Shown piece by piece: positions 1 to 8,549 of a DNA stretch of 64,000 nt. Position 1 is the stretch's first letter, and the number at the start of each line of letters is the position of its first letter. The notes under the pieces were generated by a model, which saw only the letters and a list, made by a program, of their open reading frames with translations, searched no databases and was not told the DNA's origin. This DNA comes from Dyella thiooxydans (GTDB lineage Bacteria > Pseudomonadota > Gammaproteobacteria > Xanthomonadales > Rhodanobacteraceae): positions 372,001-436,000 of the forward strand of contig NZ_CP014841.1 of the NCBI RefSeq assembly GCF_001641285.1, read 5' to 3'. Made by a program: the position numbers and the translations under genes.

Positions 1-140
1 AGCCGGCTGACCGCACCGAAGAACACGCCCACCGCGCGACGCGCGCCCCAGCGGTTGGCCGCCACGCACATGCGGCGGTCGATGGCGAAGCGCGGCCCGA
101 TGGCAAGCTCAGGCGTGGGCAGCGGCGGCAGGCGGGACAT
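1..140 (-). CDS. PAP2-family phosphatase, N-terminal part only
   Basis: The reading frame opens at an ATG whose complement ends at base 140 and runs off the left edge, so only about 46 N-terminal residues are visible. They contain a stretch resembling the start of membrane PAP2 (type 2 phosphatidic acid phosphatase) proteins, ending in VSRL, which in that family precedes the first membrane helix. The start overlaps the end of the upstream glycosyltransferase gene by 32 bases, so the two are probably one transcript. Lipid-phosphatase identity is inferred from a short segment and from the frequent pairing of PAP2 proteins with this glycosyltransferase type. Confidence 0.5.
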   Translation of the reverse strand, partial: MSRLPPLPTPELAIGPRFAIDRRMCVAANRWGARRAVGVFFGAVSR

Positions 141-1269
141 GGCGCTTCTCCTCGGCGAGCTGCATCAGCAGGGATTCGAAATCGCGGATCACCGCGTCAG
201 GCGACAGCGCGGCCACACTGGCCTGGGCAGCGCGGCCCATGTGGCGGATCAGGCTGGGGTTGCTGCCCAGGGTGATCGCCGCCTCGATGAAGCGCGGCTC
301 GTTGTCCGGCTCGATCACGTAACCGTTGTGGCCGTCGGTCATGTGCTCGCGCGCGGCGCCTTCGCGGTAGGCGACCACCGGCACGCCGGCGGCCAGCGAC
401 TCCAGGATCACGTTGCCGAAGGTCTCGCTCAGGCTGGGAAAGACGAACAGGTCCGCGCTGGCCACGTGTCGCGCCAGCGCCTCGCCGCGCTGCATGCCGG
501 CGAAGATGAAGTCCGGGTGGGCTTCCTGCAGCGCCGCGCGTGCGGGGCCATCGCCGACCCACACGTAGCGGGCCTCGGGCACCTGCTGCTGCAGCGCGCG
601 GAAACTGCGCACGGCGAGATCGAGGTTCTTTTCCGCGGCGATGCGGCCGACGTAGAGCATCACCGGCGCATGGCCTTCGGCGCCCCACTGCAGGCGCAGG
701 GCCGGGTCGCGGTGCTGCGGATGGAACTGCCGGGTGTCCACGGCGCGGCGCAGGATGCGCGCGTTGGCCACGCCCATGTCGTTGAGTTCCCGTCGCAGCG
801 CTTCGGTCGGTACCAGCGTGGCGCCGCCGCGATTGTGGAAGCGCCGCAGATAGCCGCGTACGGCCTCGGTGAGGAAGCCGACCCCGTAGTGCGCCGCGTA
901 GGTGTCGAAGCGGGTATGGAAGCCGGTGGCGACCGGCAGGTCGAGCTGTTGCGCAGCGCGCATGGCCGACCACCCCAGTGGGCCTTCCGTGGCCACGTAG
1001 ATGGCGTCCGGCCGCAAACGGCTCCAGCGGCGGCGCAGCATGCGGCCGGCGGGCAACCCGAAGCGAAGCCCCGGGTAGCGCGGCAGTGCGGCGCCGCGGG
1101 TCTCCACCGGCAGCGTGCCCGGTTCGTCGACGAACGGCTGCGGCTGCCGCGGGCGAATCACCTCGACCGAGTGCCCCAGCGACGCGAGCCCGGCGGCAAG
1201 GCTGTGGACGGTCAGCGCGACGCCGTTGATCTCCGGCGGATAGGTTTCGGTGACGATGCCGATACGCAT
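109..1269 (-). CDS. Glycosyltransferase family 1/4 (GDP-mannose-dependent mannosyltransferase-like)
   Basis: A 386-residue GT-B glycosyltransferase. The N terminus MRIGIVTETYPPEINGVA is the classic start of MgtA/PimB-like enzymes, with the GV acceptor loop after the first strand. The C-terminal half carries the E-x7-E nucleotide-sugar region SETFGNVILESLAAGVPVVA. I chose the internal ATG at 1269 because the frame upstream of it has no glycosyltransferase character. It probably transfers a mannosyl or related sugar to a lipid or glycan at the cytoplasmic face of the membrane. The overlapping downstream PAP2 gene supports a lipid-linked substrate, but donor and acceptor are not determinable here. 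Confidence 0.85.
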   Translation of the reverse strand: MRIGIVTETYPPEINGVALTVHSLAAGLASLGHSVEVIRPRQPQPFVDEPGTLPVETRGAALPRYPGLRFGLPAGRMLRRRWSRLRPDAIYVATEGPLGWSAMRAAQQLDLPVATGFHTRFDTYAAHYGVGFLTEAVRGYLRRFHNRGGATLVPTEALRRELNDMGVANARILRRAVDTRQFHPQHRDPALRLQWGAEGHAPVMLYVGRIAAEKNLDLAVRSFRALQQQVPEARYVWVGDGPARAALQEAHPDFIFAGMQRGEALARHVASADLFVFPSLSETFGNVILESLAAGVPVVAYREGAAREHMTDGHNGYVIEPDNEPRFIEAAITLGSNPSLIRHMGRAAQASVAALSPDAVIRDFESLLMQLAEEKRHVPPAAAAHA

Positions 1270-1415
1270 GGCGTGCCTCTGGCTGGCTTGGCATAGCGTG
1301 GGCAGGCGAGGTTTCGGCGGCATGGCGCGGTTGTGACGTCCTGGTGACGCCCCGGTAGGGCTAACACCGGCCCGGTGCCCGCCGTCCCCACATGCGCGAG
1401 GCCCAGAAGGCCGCC

Positions 1416-1697
1416 ATGAAGCCGATATTGCTGTTGCTCGGATGGGTCCTGCCAAAGGGCTGCCTTGCCGCTGTCGCGCTACCGCAGCAAGAGGGCGTCG
1501 GGTTTGTTGTCCCGGACAAGGTGCCGGCCAAGTCGCACCACCCGCTGTTCGAGGTGCGCTACGAGCTGATCAGCGCGACTCCGTCCAGGCGTCCGGAACC
1601 CTTGCCGCAGATCGACATGGGCAGCGCGAAGGCTGCCATCCATCCGTTGTCGCTGGATGCTTCGGGGGTGGGGCGCGGTCGGCGGCCAGTTCCGTAA
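1416..1697 (+). CDS. Hypothetical secreted protein
   Basis: About 93 residues starting with a plausible Sec signal (MKPILLLLGWVLPKGCLAAVA) followed by a polar, proline-rich chain. Third codon positions are mostly G or C, as expected for coding sequence here, and the frame is not the shadow of another gene. No known family is recognised. An in-frame ATG at 1392 is an alternative start, but the signal peptide favours 1416. Confidence 0.4.
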   Translation: MKPILLLLGWVLPKGCLAAVALPQQEGVGFVVPDKVPAKSHHPLFEVRYELISATPSRRPEPLPQIDMGSAKAAIHPLSLDASGVGRGRRPVP

Positions 1698-1764
1698 TCC
1701 CGATATGGAGCTGTGTCGCGGCAGGGGTTGCGAGACGCAACTGCGCCGCTGACGACCGGCCGGC

Positions 1765-2559
1765 TCAGTCGCCGAAGTAGTACGACGCGCCGAGGTTGGC
1801 CTGCCAGCGTGATGCGCTGCCCGCCAGCCGGTGGTTGAAGCCCGCGTCGAGCTGCAGGCGCGGGGTGGCCATCCAGGCAAGGCCTGCACCGGCGAGCTGC
1901 CCGGCTCCCGCATGGCTCGGATGCAGCGTCGCCAGTTGCAGGTAGGCGCTCAGCGCAGGCGTGACGGACACGGTGTCACTGAGCGCCAGCGTGCTGCTGT
2001 CGCCTGCGGCACGCGCATCGGCGAGATACAGCCCCAGCGACTGCCTTGCTCCCGCCTGCCGGTTCACTTCCAGTCCGAGCATGTACTGGCGGCGGTCGGC
2101 CCGGAACGCGCGGCTGCCGTCGGTGAACGTCATGCTGCCGAGGAGACCCCAGCTCCACGCCGAGTCGCCGGCCGGCCGCGCGAACTTGAGGCCCAGACTG
2201 CTGCTGCCGCGACCGCGCAGGTCGCCGCCGGGCGTGGCCAGCCGGTTCCATGGCGTGCTGCCCAGCTGCAGTTCCAGGGGGCCGCCGAGGCCCAGGCGGA
2301 GCAGGGTGTCGGCGCTGTACAGGCGGGTGGTCGTGGCGCCGTCGCGGTCTTCGCTGACATCCGGCAGGCCTTGTTCGACGGTGAACGCGCCGGCATCCAG
2401 GACCGCGGGCGCAAAGCCCATGCCCGGCCGGTCGTAACCGGGGTTGCGGGTCTGCGCGTGGACCATCCCGAGCCCGGCCGACGCGACCAGCGCGATCGCC
2501 CAGGACGCAGGCCGGCACAACGGGCCGGATGGTCTAAAATGGAACGTTCCCTTTCGCAT
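1765..2559 (-). CDS. Outer-membrane beta-barrel (MetA-pathway/transporter-like) protein
   Basis: A 264-residue exported protein. A signal peptide (cleavage near MVHAQ) is followed by alternating amphipathic strands and a C terminus ending in [10 protein letters not shown], with an aromatic residue close to the end as in many outer-membrane barrels. The pattern ([15 protein letters not shown], then repeated SLG and G-L segments) resembles the family annotated 'putative MetA-pathway of phenol degradation', whose members are predicted outer-membrane channels. It is divergent from gltX with only 14 bases between the two starts, so their promoters must overlap or lie inside the genes. A start further inside the gene cannot be excluded. 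Confidence 0.6.
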   Translation of the reverse strand: MRKGTFHFRPSGPLCRPASWAIALVASAGLGMVHAQTRNPGYDRPGMGFAPAVLDAGAFTVEQGLPDVSEDRDGATTTRLYSADTLLRLGLGGPLELQLGSTPWNRLATPGGDLRGRGSSSLGLKFARPAGDSAWSWGLLGSMTFTDGSRAFRADRRQYMLGLEVNRQAGARQSLGLYLADARAAGDSSTLALSDTVSVTPALSAYLQLATLHPSHAGAGQLAGAGLAWMATPRLQLDAGFNHRLAGSASRWQANLGASYYFGD

Positions 2560-2573
2560 CGCGCCAGTATCCC

Positions 2574-3974
2574 ATGACCGTCCGCACCCGCTTCGCTCCC
2601 AGCCCCACCGGTTTCCTGCACATCGGCGGCGCGCGCACCGCACTGTACTGCTGGCTGGAGGCGCGCCGTCGCGGTGGCGAGTTCGTGCTGCGCATCGAGG
2701 ACACCGATCGCGAGCGCTCCACCGACGAGGCGGTCAAGGCGATCCTCGACGCCATGCACTGGCTGGACCTGGATGCCGACGAGAAGCCCGTCTACCAGAC
2801 CCAGCGGCTGGCCCGCTACAAGGAAGTCGCCGACCGGCTGCTGGCCGAGGGCAAGGCCTACTACGCCTACGAGTCGAAGGACGAGATCGAGGCGATGCGC
2901 GAGGCCGCGATGGCGGCCGGCGAGAAGCCCCGCTACAACGGCTACTACCGCGACCGCAACGAACCGTATCGTGAGGACCCGAACCGGGTGATCCGCTTCA
3001 GGAATCCCGCCGAGGGTTCGGTGGTGTTCGAGGACAAGGTCAAGGGGCGCATCGAGATCGCCAACAGCGAGCTGGACGACCTGGTGATCTTCCGCTCCGA
3101 CGGCTGGCCGACCTACAACTTCGCCGTGGTGGTGGACGACATCGACATGGGCATCACCGAGGTGATCCGCGGCGACGACCACGTCAACAACACCCCGCGC
3201 CAGATCAACATCTATCACGCGCTCGACGCCGCGGTGCCGGAGTTCGCGCACCTGCCGATGATCCTTGACCACGAGGGCAGGAAACTCTCCAAGCGCACCA
3301 ACTCGGTGAGCGTGATGGAGTACCGCAGCGACGGCTACCTGCCGCACGCGCTGCTCAATTACCTCGTGCGGCTGGGATGGTCGCACGGCGACCAGGAGAT
3401 CTTCTCGCGCGAGGAGATGGTGAAACTGTTCGATATCGCCGACGTCAACAAGGCGGCCTCGCGCTTCGATACCGAGAAGCTGAAGTGGCTGAACCAGCAT
3501 TACCTGAAGACCGACGACCCGCAGGCCATCGCACCGGAATTCGAGTGGCACCTGCAGCAGGCGGGGCTGGATCCGGCGAAGGGGCCGGCCGCGGCCGACC
3601 TCATCGTGGCTCTGCGCGACCGCGTGCAGACACTGAAGGAGATGGCCGAACGCGCGGCGATCTGGTTCGGCCCGATCCCCGAATGGGACGAGAAGGCCGT
3701 CGCCAAGCACCTGAAGAGCGACAGCGCCATCGCCGTGCTGAGCGAGGCGAAGGCGCTGCTCGCCGGTTGCGCGTGGAAGCCCGAGCCGATCCATGCGGTG
3801 ATCGAACAGGTCGCCGCCAAGCTGGAGCTGGGCATGGGCAAGGTGGCGCAGCCGCTGCGCGTGGCGATGACCGGCACCCAGGTCTCGCCATCGATCGATC
3901 ACACCATCTACCTGGCCGGCCGCGACGTGGCGCTGCAGCGCATCGACGACGCGCTCACCCGCGCGCAGGCTTGA
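2574..3974 (+). CDS. gltX: Glutamate--tRNA ligase
   Basis: Class I aminoacyl-tRNA synthetase that charges tRNA-Glu (or both Glu and Gln acceptors in species with GatCAB). The 466 residues match the family length. The HIGH-type signature is [10 protein letters not shown] at residues 16-25, the IEDTDRER motif is at 41-48, and the KMSKS-type loop is KLSKR at 237-241. The anticodon-binding domain fills the C-terminal third. It starts at an ATG directly after the divergent barrel-protein start. A TAAAAT hexamer at 2535-2540 could be its -10 element, but no good -35 was seen. Confidence 0.98.
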   Translation: MTVRTRFAPSPTGFLHIGGARTALYCWLEARRRGGEFVLRIEDTDRERSTDEAVKAILDAMHWLDLDADEKPVYQTQRLARYKEVADRLLAEGKAYYAYESKDEIEAMREAAMAAGEKPRYNGYYRDRNEPYREDPNRVIRFRNPAEGSVVFEDKVKGRIEIANSELDDLVIFRSDGWPTYNFAVVVDDIDMGITEVIRGDDHVNNTPRQINIYHALDAAVPEFAHLPMILDHEGRKLSKRTNSVSVMEYRSDGYLPHALLNYLVRLGWSHGDQEIFSREEMVKLFDIADVNKAASRFDTEKLKWLNQHYLKTDDPQAIAPEFEWHLQQAGLDPAKGPAAADLIVALRDRVQTLKEMAERAAIWFGPIPEWDEKAVAKHLKSDSAIAVLSEAKALLAGCAWKPEPIHAVIEQVAAKLELGMGKVAQPLRVAMTGTQVSPSIDHTIYLAGRDVALQRIDDALTRAQA

Positions 3975-4011
3975 TCGATCCCGAGCATGCCCCGCCGACC
4001 CGGCCACCGCC

Positions 4012-4302
4012 ATGGATGAGCTGCTGGCCAAGGCGACGCAGGGCGTGGATCTGGATGCGCCGGGCGCGTTCTGGCACGTCTTCGCCAACCTGATGGCGTT
4101 GGTGCCTTGGGCCGCGCTGACCTGGTGGAGCCTGTTCTTCGTCGTGGTCGGTGCCGCGCTGGGATGGTGGCGCGGACGCACCGGGGCGGGCGTGGTCTGG
4201 GCACTGCTGCTCGGACCGGTCGGTTGGTGGGTGGTCTGGCGCCTGCCGCCACCCTCGGCCAGCCGTCCGCCCCCGTTGCCGCCACGGCGTCCGTCGCGCT
4301 GA
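4012..4302 (+). CDS. Small hypothetical membrane protein
   Basis: A 96-residue protein with two hydrophobic segments (roughly residues 24-50 and 57-75, rich in Trp, Val and Leu) and a Pro/Arg-rich tail. It begins 37 bases after gltX on the same strand, so co-transcription is likely. No catalytic motif or family was recognised. Strong hydrophobicity and conserved-looking codon usage support it as real. Confidence 0.55.
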   Translation: MDELLAKATQGVDLDAPGAFWHVFANLMALVPWAALTWWSLFFVVVGAALGWWRGRTGAGVVWALLLGPVGWWVVWRLPPPSASRPPPLPPRRPSR

Positions 4303-4371
4303 TCCGTACGAACTTTCGTTCCTGCCGTTCGTCCCCATCTGCCGGTATCGGGTGCATGCGGTGCCCGATGT

Positions 4372-4875
4372 ATGATCCCGGTCGAGGTGAACCCATTGAG
4401 CAAGCAGGCAGCGGGCAAGTTCCACACGCACCACGAGGAGACCCCGCAGGGTTTCGTCGAGGCGGTTTCGCACGCGAGCGAGGAGCGCGGCCTGCGGCTC
4501 ACGCCGCTGCGCAAGGAAGTGCTGGAACTGGTGGCCGCGGCGGGCAAGCCGGTCAAGGCCTACGACCTGCTCGACCAGCTGCGCGAGCATCACGGCAATG
4601 CGGCACCGCCCACGGTCTACCGCGCGCTGGATTTCCTGCTCGAGCAGGGCTTCATCCACAAGCTCGAATCGGTCAACGCGTTCGTCTCCTGCCACCATCC
4701 GGCCGAGGCGCACCAGGTGCCGTTCCTGATCTGCGATGTCTGCTCCAGCGCGCAGGAAGTGTGCGACGAACGGGTTGCGGCACTGATCGAATCCCAGGCC
4801 GAGAGCTTCGGCTTCCGGCCGCAGGCGCAGACGCTGGAAGTGCACGGCGTGTGCCGCAACTGCCGCAAGGACTGA
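4372..4875 (+). CDS. zur: Fur-family transcriptional regulator, Zur type
   Basis: A winged-helix metal-responsive repressor. LRLTPLRKEVLELV and PTVYRALDFLLEQGFIHKLES form the Fur DNA-binding domain. The C-terminal half has the metal-site residues CHH, CDVC and CRNC expected of a Zur/Fur protein with a structural CxxC...CxxC zinc site. It is probably the zinc-uptake regulator, because the next gene is a MerC-type membrane protein with a Zur-like box. The start is uncertain: ATG at 4372, or TTG at 4393 preceded by GAGGTG at 4384-4389, which would give a protein beginning MSKQAAGKF. Confidence 0.88.
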   Translation: MIPVEVNPLSKQAAGKFHTHHEETPQGFVEAVSHASEERGLRLTPLRKEVLELVAAAGKPVKAYDLLDQLREHHGNAAPPTVYRALDFLLEQGFIHKLESVNAFVSCHHPAEAHQVPFLICDVCSSAQEVCDERVAALIESQAESFGFRPQAQTLEVHGVCRNCRKD

Positions 4876-4918
4876 ACCGACCCACGCGGGCCGTCGGCTC
4901 CGGGTTGGCAAGCGGTGT

Positions 4919-4933
4919 TGTTATAAAGTAACA
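4919..4933. promoter_or_regulatory. Zur-like operator
   Basis: The 15-base stretch TGTTATAAAGTAACA matches the enterobacterial Zur core TGTTATA-N-TATAACA at 12 of 14 defined positions and is an inverted repeat. It lies between zur and the MerC-type gene, where a Zur-controlled promoter would be expected. Binding is inferred from similarity and context. Confidence 0.6.
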
Positions 4934-4984
4934 TCCATGTCCAGACAGGCGGTCCTCCCCGCCGCCGTTGACTGGGGCGACCCC

Positions 4985-5413
4985 ATGCAACCCGAGCCTT
5001 CCGACAAATCCTTCTGGTGGCACGTGGCCGATCGCATCGGCGCCACGGCCTCGTTCCTCTGCGCGATCCACTGCGCCGCGCTGCCGTTCGTGCTGGCGAT
5101 CCTGCCGCTGGTGGGGCTGGAGTTCCTGGCCAGCCATGCTTTCGAGCGCGGCTTCGTGATGTTCGCCAGCGCGCTTGCCCTGTTCAGCCTGGGGCGCGGC
5201 TATCGGCGCCACCACGTGCCCCAGCCGTTGACGTTCGCATTGCCGGGACTGACCCTGCTGCTGCTCGGCGTGACCCTGGCCGAGGGGTACTCGATCGTGT
5301 TGCACAGCGTGCTGGTGACGATCGGTGGCCTGCTGCTGGCCTTCTCGCACTTCCTCAACCTGCGTGCCGACCGCCTGAGCGGGCACATCCACGGGCCCAC
5401 CTGCGTGCACTGA
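4985..5413 (+). CDS. MerC-domain membrane protein
   Basis: About 142 residues with four hydrophobic segments. The first contains the cysteine motif FLCAIHCAALPF typical of MerC-domain proteins, and the C terminus is His/Cys-rich (HIHGPTCVH). MerC-domain proteins are inner-membrane proteins implicated in metal-ion passage, and next to a Zur-type regulator zinc is the likely metal. An ATG at 4937 lies in frame, but it sits three bases after the Zur-like box, where transcription could hardly start upstream of it. I therefore prefer ATG 4985. Confidence 0.75.
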   Translation: MQPEPSDKSFWWHVADRIGATASFLCAIHCAALPFVLAILPLVGLEFLASHAFERGFVMFASALALFSLGRGYRRHHVPQPLTFALPGLTLLLLGVTLAEGYSIVLHSVLVTIGGLLLAFSHFLNLRADRLSGHIHGPTCVH

Positions 5414-5432
5414 ACGGCGGCGCCGCGCCGTC

Positions 5433-5460
5433 TTGCGATTTGCGGGTCCACTGCTACGAT
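5433..5460 (+). promoter_or_regulatory. Sigma-70-type promoter for bTHX gene
   Basis: TTGCGA (5433-5438), a 16-base spacer, and TACGAT (5455-5460) with an upstream TG at 5452-5453 form an extended -10 promoter. It lies 42 bases before the ribosomal-protein start. Confidence 0.45.
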
Positions 5461-5502
5461 GGTCGGCCGTACCAGTCATCAACGAATCATCGAGGAGTTC
5501 CC

Positions 5503-5664
5503 ATGGGTAAGGGCGATCGCAGGACCCGCCGCGGCAAGATCAATCGTGCCAGCTACGGCAACAGCCGCGCTCATGGCGCCCAGCCGGCCGTGGCCGGCGG
5601 CAAGCCGACCGTGACCAAGCCGGCGGCAGCCAAGAAGGCGGCACCGAAGAAGAAGTCGGCCTGA
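5503..5664 (+). CDS. 30S ribosomal protein bTHX
   Basis: A 53-residue highly basic protein starting MGKGDRRTRRGKINRASYGNSR, the diagnostic core of bTHX (S31e/THX), followed by an Ala/Lys/Pro-rich tail. THX is a small peptide that stabilises the head of the 30S subunit. The CGAGGAG ribosome-binding site at 5491-5497 has ideal spacing. A strong bidirectional terminator follows, and an apparent dedicated promoter precedes it, so it is probably monocistronic. Confidence 0.92.
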   Translation: MGKGDRRTRRGKINRASYGNSRAHGAQPAVAGGKPTVTKPAAAKKAAPKKKSA

Positions 5665-5683
5665 GCCCACGCGCCGGGCGACG

Positions 5684-5719
5684 CACGAAAAAAACCCCGC
5701 TGCGGCGGGGTTTTTCGTG
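5684..5719. terminator. Bidirectional intrinsic terminator
   Basis: A GC-rich stem (ACCCCGC/GCGGGGT) with a four-base loop, flanked by an A7 run on the left and a T5 run on the right. It can end transcription of the bTHX gene on plus and of hutI on minus. Confidence 0.9.
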
Positions 5720-5742
5720 TCCGCGGCAGGCGAGGCGCGGAA

Positions 5743-6969
5743 TCAGCCGGCGCGGCGACCGCCGACCCAGCGCTGGCGGAGCAGGGTGCCGCCGATCCAG
5801 TAGCAGAGTTCGGCCGGCTCGCGCACGTTCCACACGGCCAGATCCGCCCGCTGGCCGGCGGCGAGCGTGCCGCGGTCGGCCAGCCCCAGCGCGCGTGCGG
5901 CGTGCACGGTGATGCCGCGCAGGGCTTCCTCCGGGGTCAGCCGGAACAGCGTGCAGGCCATGCCGGCCGCCAGCCGCAGCGACAGCAGCGGGGAAGTGCC
6001 CGGGTTGCAGTCGGTCGCCACGGCCAGCGGCACCCCGGCGGCACGCAGGCCATCCACCGGCGGCAGTTTCGTCTCGCGCAGCGCGTAGAACGCCCCCGGC
6101 AGCAGCACCGCCACGGTGCCGGCACCGGCCATCGCCTCGATGCCGGCCTCGTCCAGATGTTCCAGATGGTCGGCCGACAGCCCGCCGAACCCCGCCACCA
6201 GCGCCGCGCCGCCCTGGTCGGACAGCTGCTCGGCGTGCAGTTTCACCGGCAGGCCGAGGGCGGTCGCCCGTTCGAACAGGCGACGCGTCTCCTCCGCGGT
6301 GAAGGCGATCCGCTCGCAGAACGCATCCACTGCATCCACCAGCCCCTCTCCGGCCAGCGTCGGCAGCCAGCGGTCGCAGACCTCGGCGATGTAGGCCGCT
6401 CGCCGCTCGCGGAATTCCGGTGGCACCGTGTGCAGACCCAGAAAGCTGGTGCGCACGGTGATGCCCAGTTCCTCGCCGAGGCGGCGCGCCACGCGCAACA
6501 TCTTCCGCTCGTCGTCCAGGGTCAGGCCGTAGCCCGACTTGATCTCCAGCGTGGTGACGCCGTCGGCCAGCAGGGCGCGGGCACGGGCGGAGGCGCTGGC
6601 CAGCAGCGCGTCCTCACTGGCCGCGCGCGTGGCGGTCACGGTCGAGACGATGCCGCCCCCCGCCCGCGCGATGGTCTCGTAGCTGGCGCCGTGCAGGCGC
6701 ATGTCGAATTCGCGTGCGCGCTGTCCGCCGAACACCAGGTGGGTGTGGCAGTCGATCAGGCCGGGCGTGACCAGCGCGCCGCCCAGATCGATCGTCTCGA
6801 CGGCGGACGGGTGGTCGACTGTGTCCAGTTCCGTGCGTCGCCCCACCCAGGCGATGCGATCGCCAGCGATCGCCAGTGCGCCGTCGTCGATCAGGCCGAA
6901 CGGCGCGTCCTCGGCGAGGGTCGCCAGCCTGGCTCCGGTCAGCAGCACGTCCCAGCGCGTTGCGCTCAT
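5743..6969 (-). CDS. hutI: Imidazolonepropionase
   Basis: A 408-residue amidohydrolase that opens imidazolonepropionate to N-formimidoyl-glutamate in histidine degradation. The metal-binding HxH is H75/H77 in [17 protein letters not shown]. Other family marks are [31 protein letters not shown] and the catalytic-Asp region [11 protein letters not shown]. The ATG at 6969 was chosen because the longer frame upstream overlaps the CLC gene. It is the last gene of a minus-strand run (GNAT/nitrilase, CLC, hutI) with gaps of 14 and 16 bases, transcribed away from hutF. Confidence 0.96.
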   Translation of the reverse strand: MSATRWDVLLTGARLATLAEDAPFGLIDDGALAIAGDRIAWVGRRTELDTVDHPSAVETIDLGGALVTPGLIDCHTHLVFGGQRAREFDMRLHGASYETIARAGGGIVSTVTATRAASEDALLASASARARALLADGVTTLEIKSGYGLTLDDERKMLRVARRLGEELGITVRTSFLGLHTVPPEFRERRAAYIAEVCDRWLPTLAGEGLVDAVDAFCERIAFTAEETRRLFERATALGLPVKLHAEQLSDQGGAALVAGFGGLSADHLEHLDEAGIEAMAGAGTVAVLLPGAFYALRETKLPPVDGLRAAGVPLAVATDCNPGTSPLLSLRLAAGMACTLFRLTPEEALRGITVHAARALGLADRGTLAAGQRADLAVWNVREPAELCYWIGGTLLRQRWVGGRRAG

Positions 6970-6985
6970 CACGGCGACCTCCGGC

Positions 6986-8536
6986 TCAGTGGGCGTCGGG
7001 TGCGGTGTCGTGCGGCGGTGCGGCCGGCTCCTCGTAGTCGCGCGGAGCGGCTTGTTCGTCGTAGGCGCTGGTCTTGCCGGCGGGCATCGGTTCCACGACC
7101 TCCAGATCCTCTGCCGCAGCGGCGGGGTGGGCACCGCCATGCGCTTCGGCCTCGGCCTTGGCGGCCGCCTGGGCGGCGGCGTGCTGGCGTTCGAAATCCT
7201 GCACCATGCGCTCGGCGAAATCCTTGTAGACCGGGGTCGGGCTGAAGATCGACGCGGCCGCGCGCGCCAGCAGGCAGGCGGCCATGATCGGGATCACCAT
7301 GTCCTGGTTGTCGGTCAGTTCCATCGCGATCACCGCCGAGGTCAGCGGCGCGCCGGTCACGCCGGAGAGGTAGGCGCTCATGCCCAGCAGCACCACCGCC
7401 GCGGCCGGCACGCCCGGCAGGAAGGTGGCGATGTTGTGGCCCAGGCCCGCGCCCACGGCCAGCGCCGGCGAGAAGATGCCGCCGGGGATGCCGGCCCAGT
7501 ACGAGACCACGTTCGCCAGCAGCTTGGCGATGCCGAAGCCCTGGCCCGGCGTGGCGGCGGCCTCCTGCACGAAGGCGCGGGCCTGGTCGTAACCGGTGCC
7601 GTAGATGTTGTTGTGGGTGAGCACGCCGAGCACCGCCAGCGCCAGGCCGCAGCCGGCGGCGAACAGCACCGGTGCATGCGAGCGCAGCCGGCCGATGTAG
7701 GCCAGCGGGCCGCGACGGCTGAGCAGGATCAGTCGCGCGAACAGGCCGCCGAGCAGGCCGCAGATGATGCCCGTGAGCAGCACCGCCAGCCATGCGTGGC
7801 CGAGCGGCAGGCTGGCGTCCACCTCGCCGAAGTAGGAGTAGTTGCCCATGATGCCCAGCGAGACCACGCCGCCGACGATCACCGCGGTGAGCAGCAGGCC
7901 GCTGAAGCGGTGCTCGAAGGTGCCGGCCAGTTCCTCGATCGCGAACACCACGCCGGCCAGCGGCGTGTTGAACGCCGCGGCGATACCCGCCGCACCACCG
8001 GCCAGGATGAAGCGCGAGGCCGCCTTCGGGTCGGTGAAGCCGAAGCGGCGACCCAGCGTGTAGAACAGGCCCGCACCCACGTGCACGGTCGGACCTTCGC
8101 GACCGATCGAGGCACCGACGCCCAGCGCGATCAGGGTGAGCACCATCTTGCCGGCGGCGATCGGCAGCGCCAGCATCCTCGCGCGGAAGCCCTCGTCCTC
8201 GATGTGCAAGGTGCCGATCACCTGCGGAATACCGCTGCCGCGCGTGGCGCGCAGCTTGCCCTCGGTCACCCAGGCCAGCCCGGCGAACACGATCGGCGTG
8301 AGGATCAGCGGAATCCACACGCCGTAGCCGAGTATTTCCTGGAACAGGTGGAACGACCAGTCGCTGGCCTTGGCGAACACGATCGCCGCCAGCGCCACCA
8401 GCACGGCGCCGATCCACAGCGCCAGTCGGCGCTTCCACTGGGCCGGGGCGAAGAATTCGTGGCCCAGCAGCGCCTGCAGGCGCGGGTTGGACGAGGTCGA
8501 TGGAGGTGTCTGCTGGTCGGTCATGTCGTCGGGCAA
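6986..8536 (-). CDS. CLC-family chloride channel/antiporter
   Basis: A 516-residue CLC protein with all signature loops: GSGIPQ at 100-105, GREGP at 145-149 with gating glutamate E147, the [16 protein letters not shown] helix carrying the EE pair (201-202) equivalent to the proton-glutamate region of E. coli ClcA, and GIPGGIFSP at 349-357. It is therefore probably a Cl-/H+ exchanger in the inner membrane. The C terminus beyond about residue 430 is Ala/Glu-rich and has no CBS domains. It lies between the GNAT/nitrilase gene and hutI in a tight run, an unusual neighbour for a hut gene. Confidence 0.95.
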   Translation of the reverse strand: MPDDMTDQQTPPSTSSNPRLQALLGHEFFAPAQWKRRLALWIGAVLVALAAIVFAKASDWSFHLFQEILGYGVWIPLILTPIVFAGLAWVTEGKLRATRGSGIPQVIGTLHIEDEGFRARMLALPIAAGKMVLTLIALGVGASIGREGPTVHVGAGLFYTLGRRFGFTDPKAASRFILAGGAAGIAAAFNTPLAGVVFAIEELAGTFEHRFSGLLLTAVIVGGVVSLGIMGNYSYFGEVDASLPLGHAWLAVLLTGIICGLLGGLFARLILLSRRGPLAYIGRLRSHAPVLFAAGCGLALAVLGVLTHNNIYGTGYDQARAFVQEAAATPGQGFGIAKLLANVVSYWAGIPGGIFSPALAVGAGLGHNIATFLPGVPAAAVVLLGMSAYLSGVTGAPLTSAVIAMELTDNQDMVIPIMAACLLARAAASIFSPTPVYKDFAERMVQDFERQHAAAQAAAKAEAEAHGGAHPAAAAEDLEVVEPMPAGKTSAYDEQAAPRDYEEPAAPPHDTAPDAH

Positions 8537-8549
8537 TGGAGGGAAGGGG

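Noticed and set aside
2130-4556. 808-residue minus-strand frame opposite gltX
   Set aside because: It is a high-GC antisense shadow of gltX and the zur region, with Val/His/Arg-rich low-complexity sequence and no domain.
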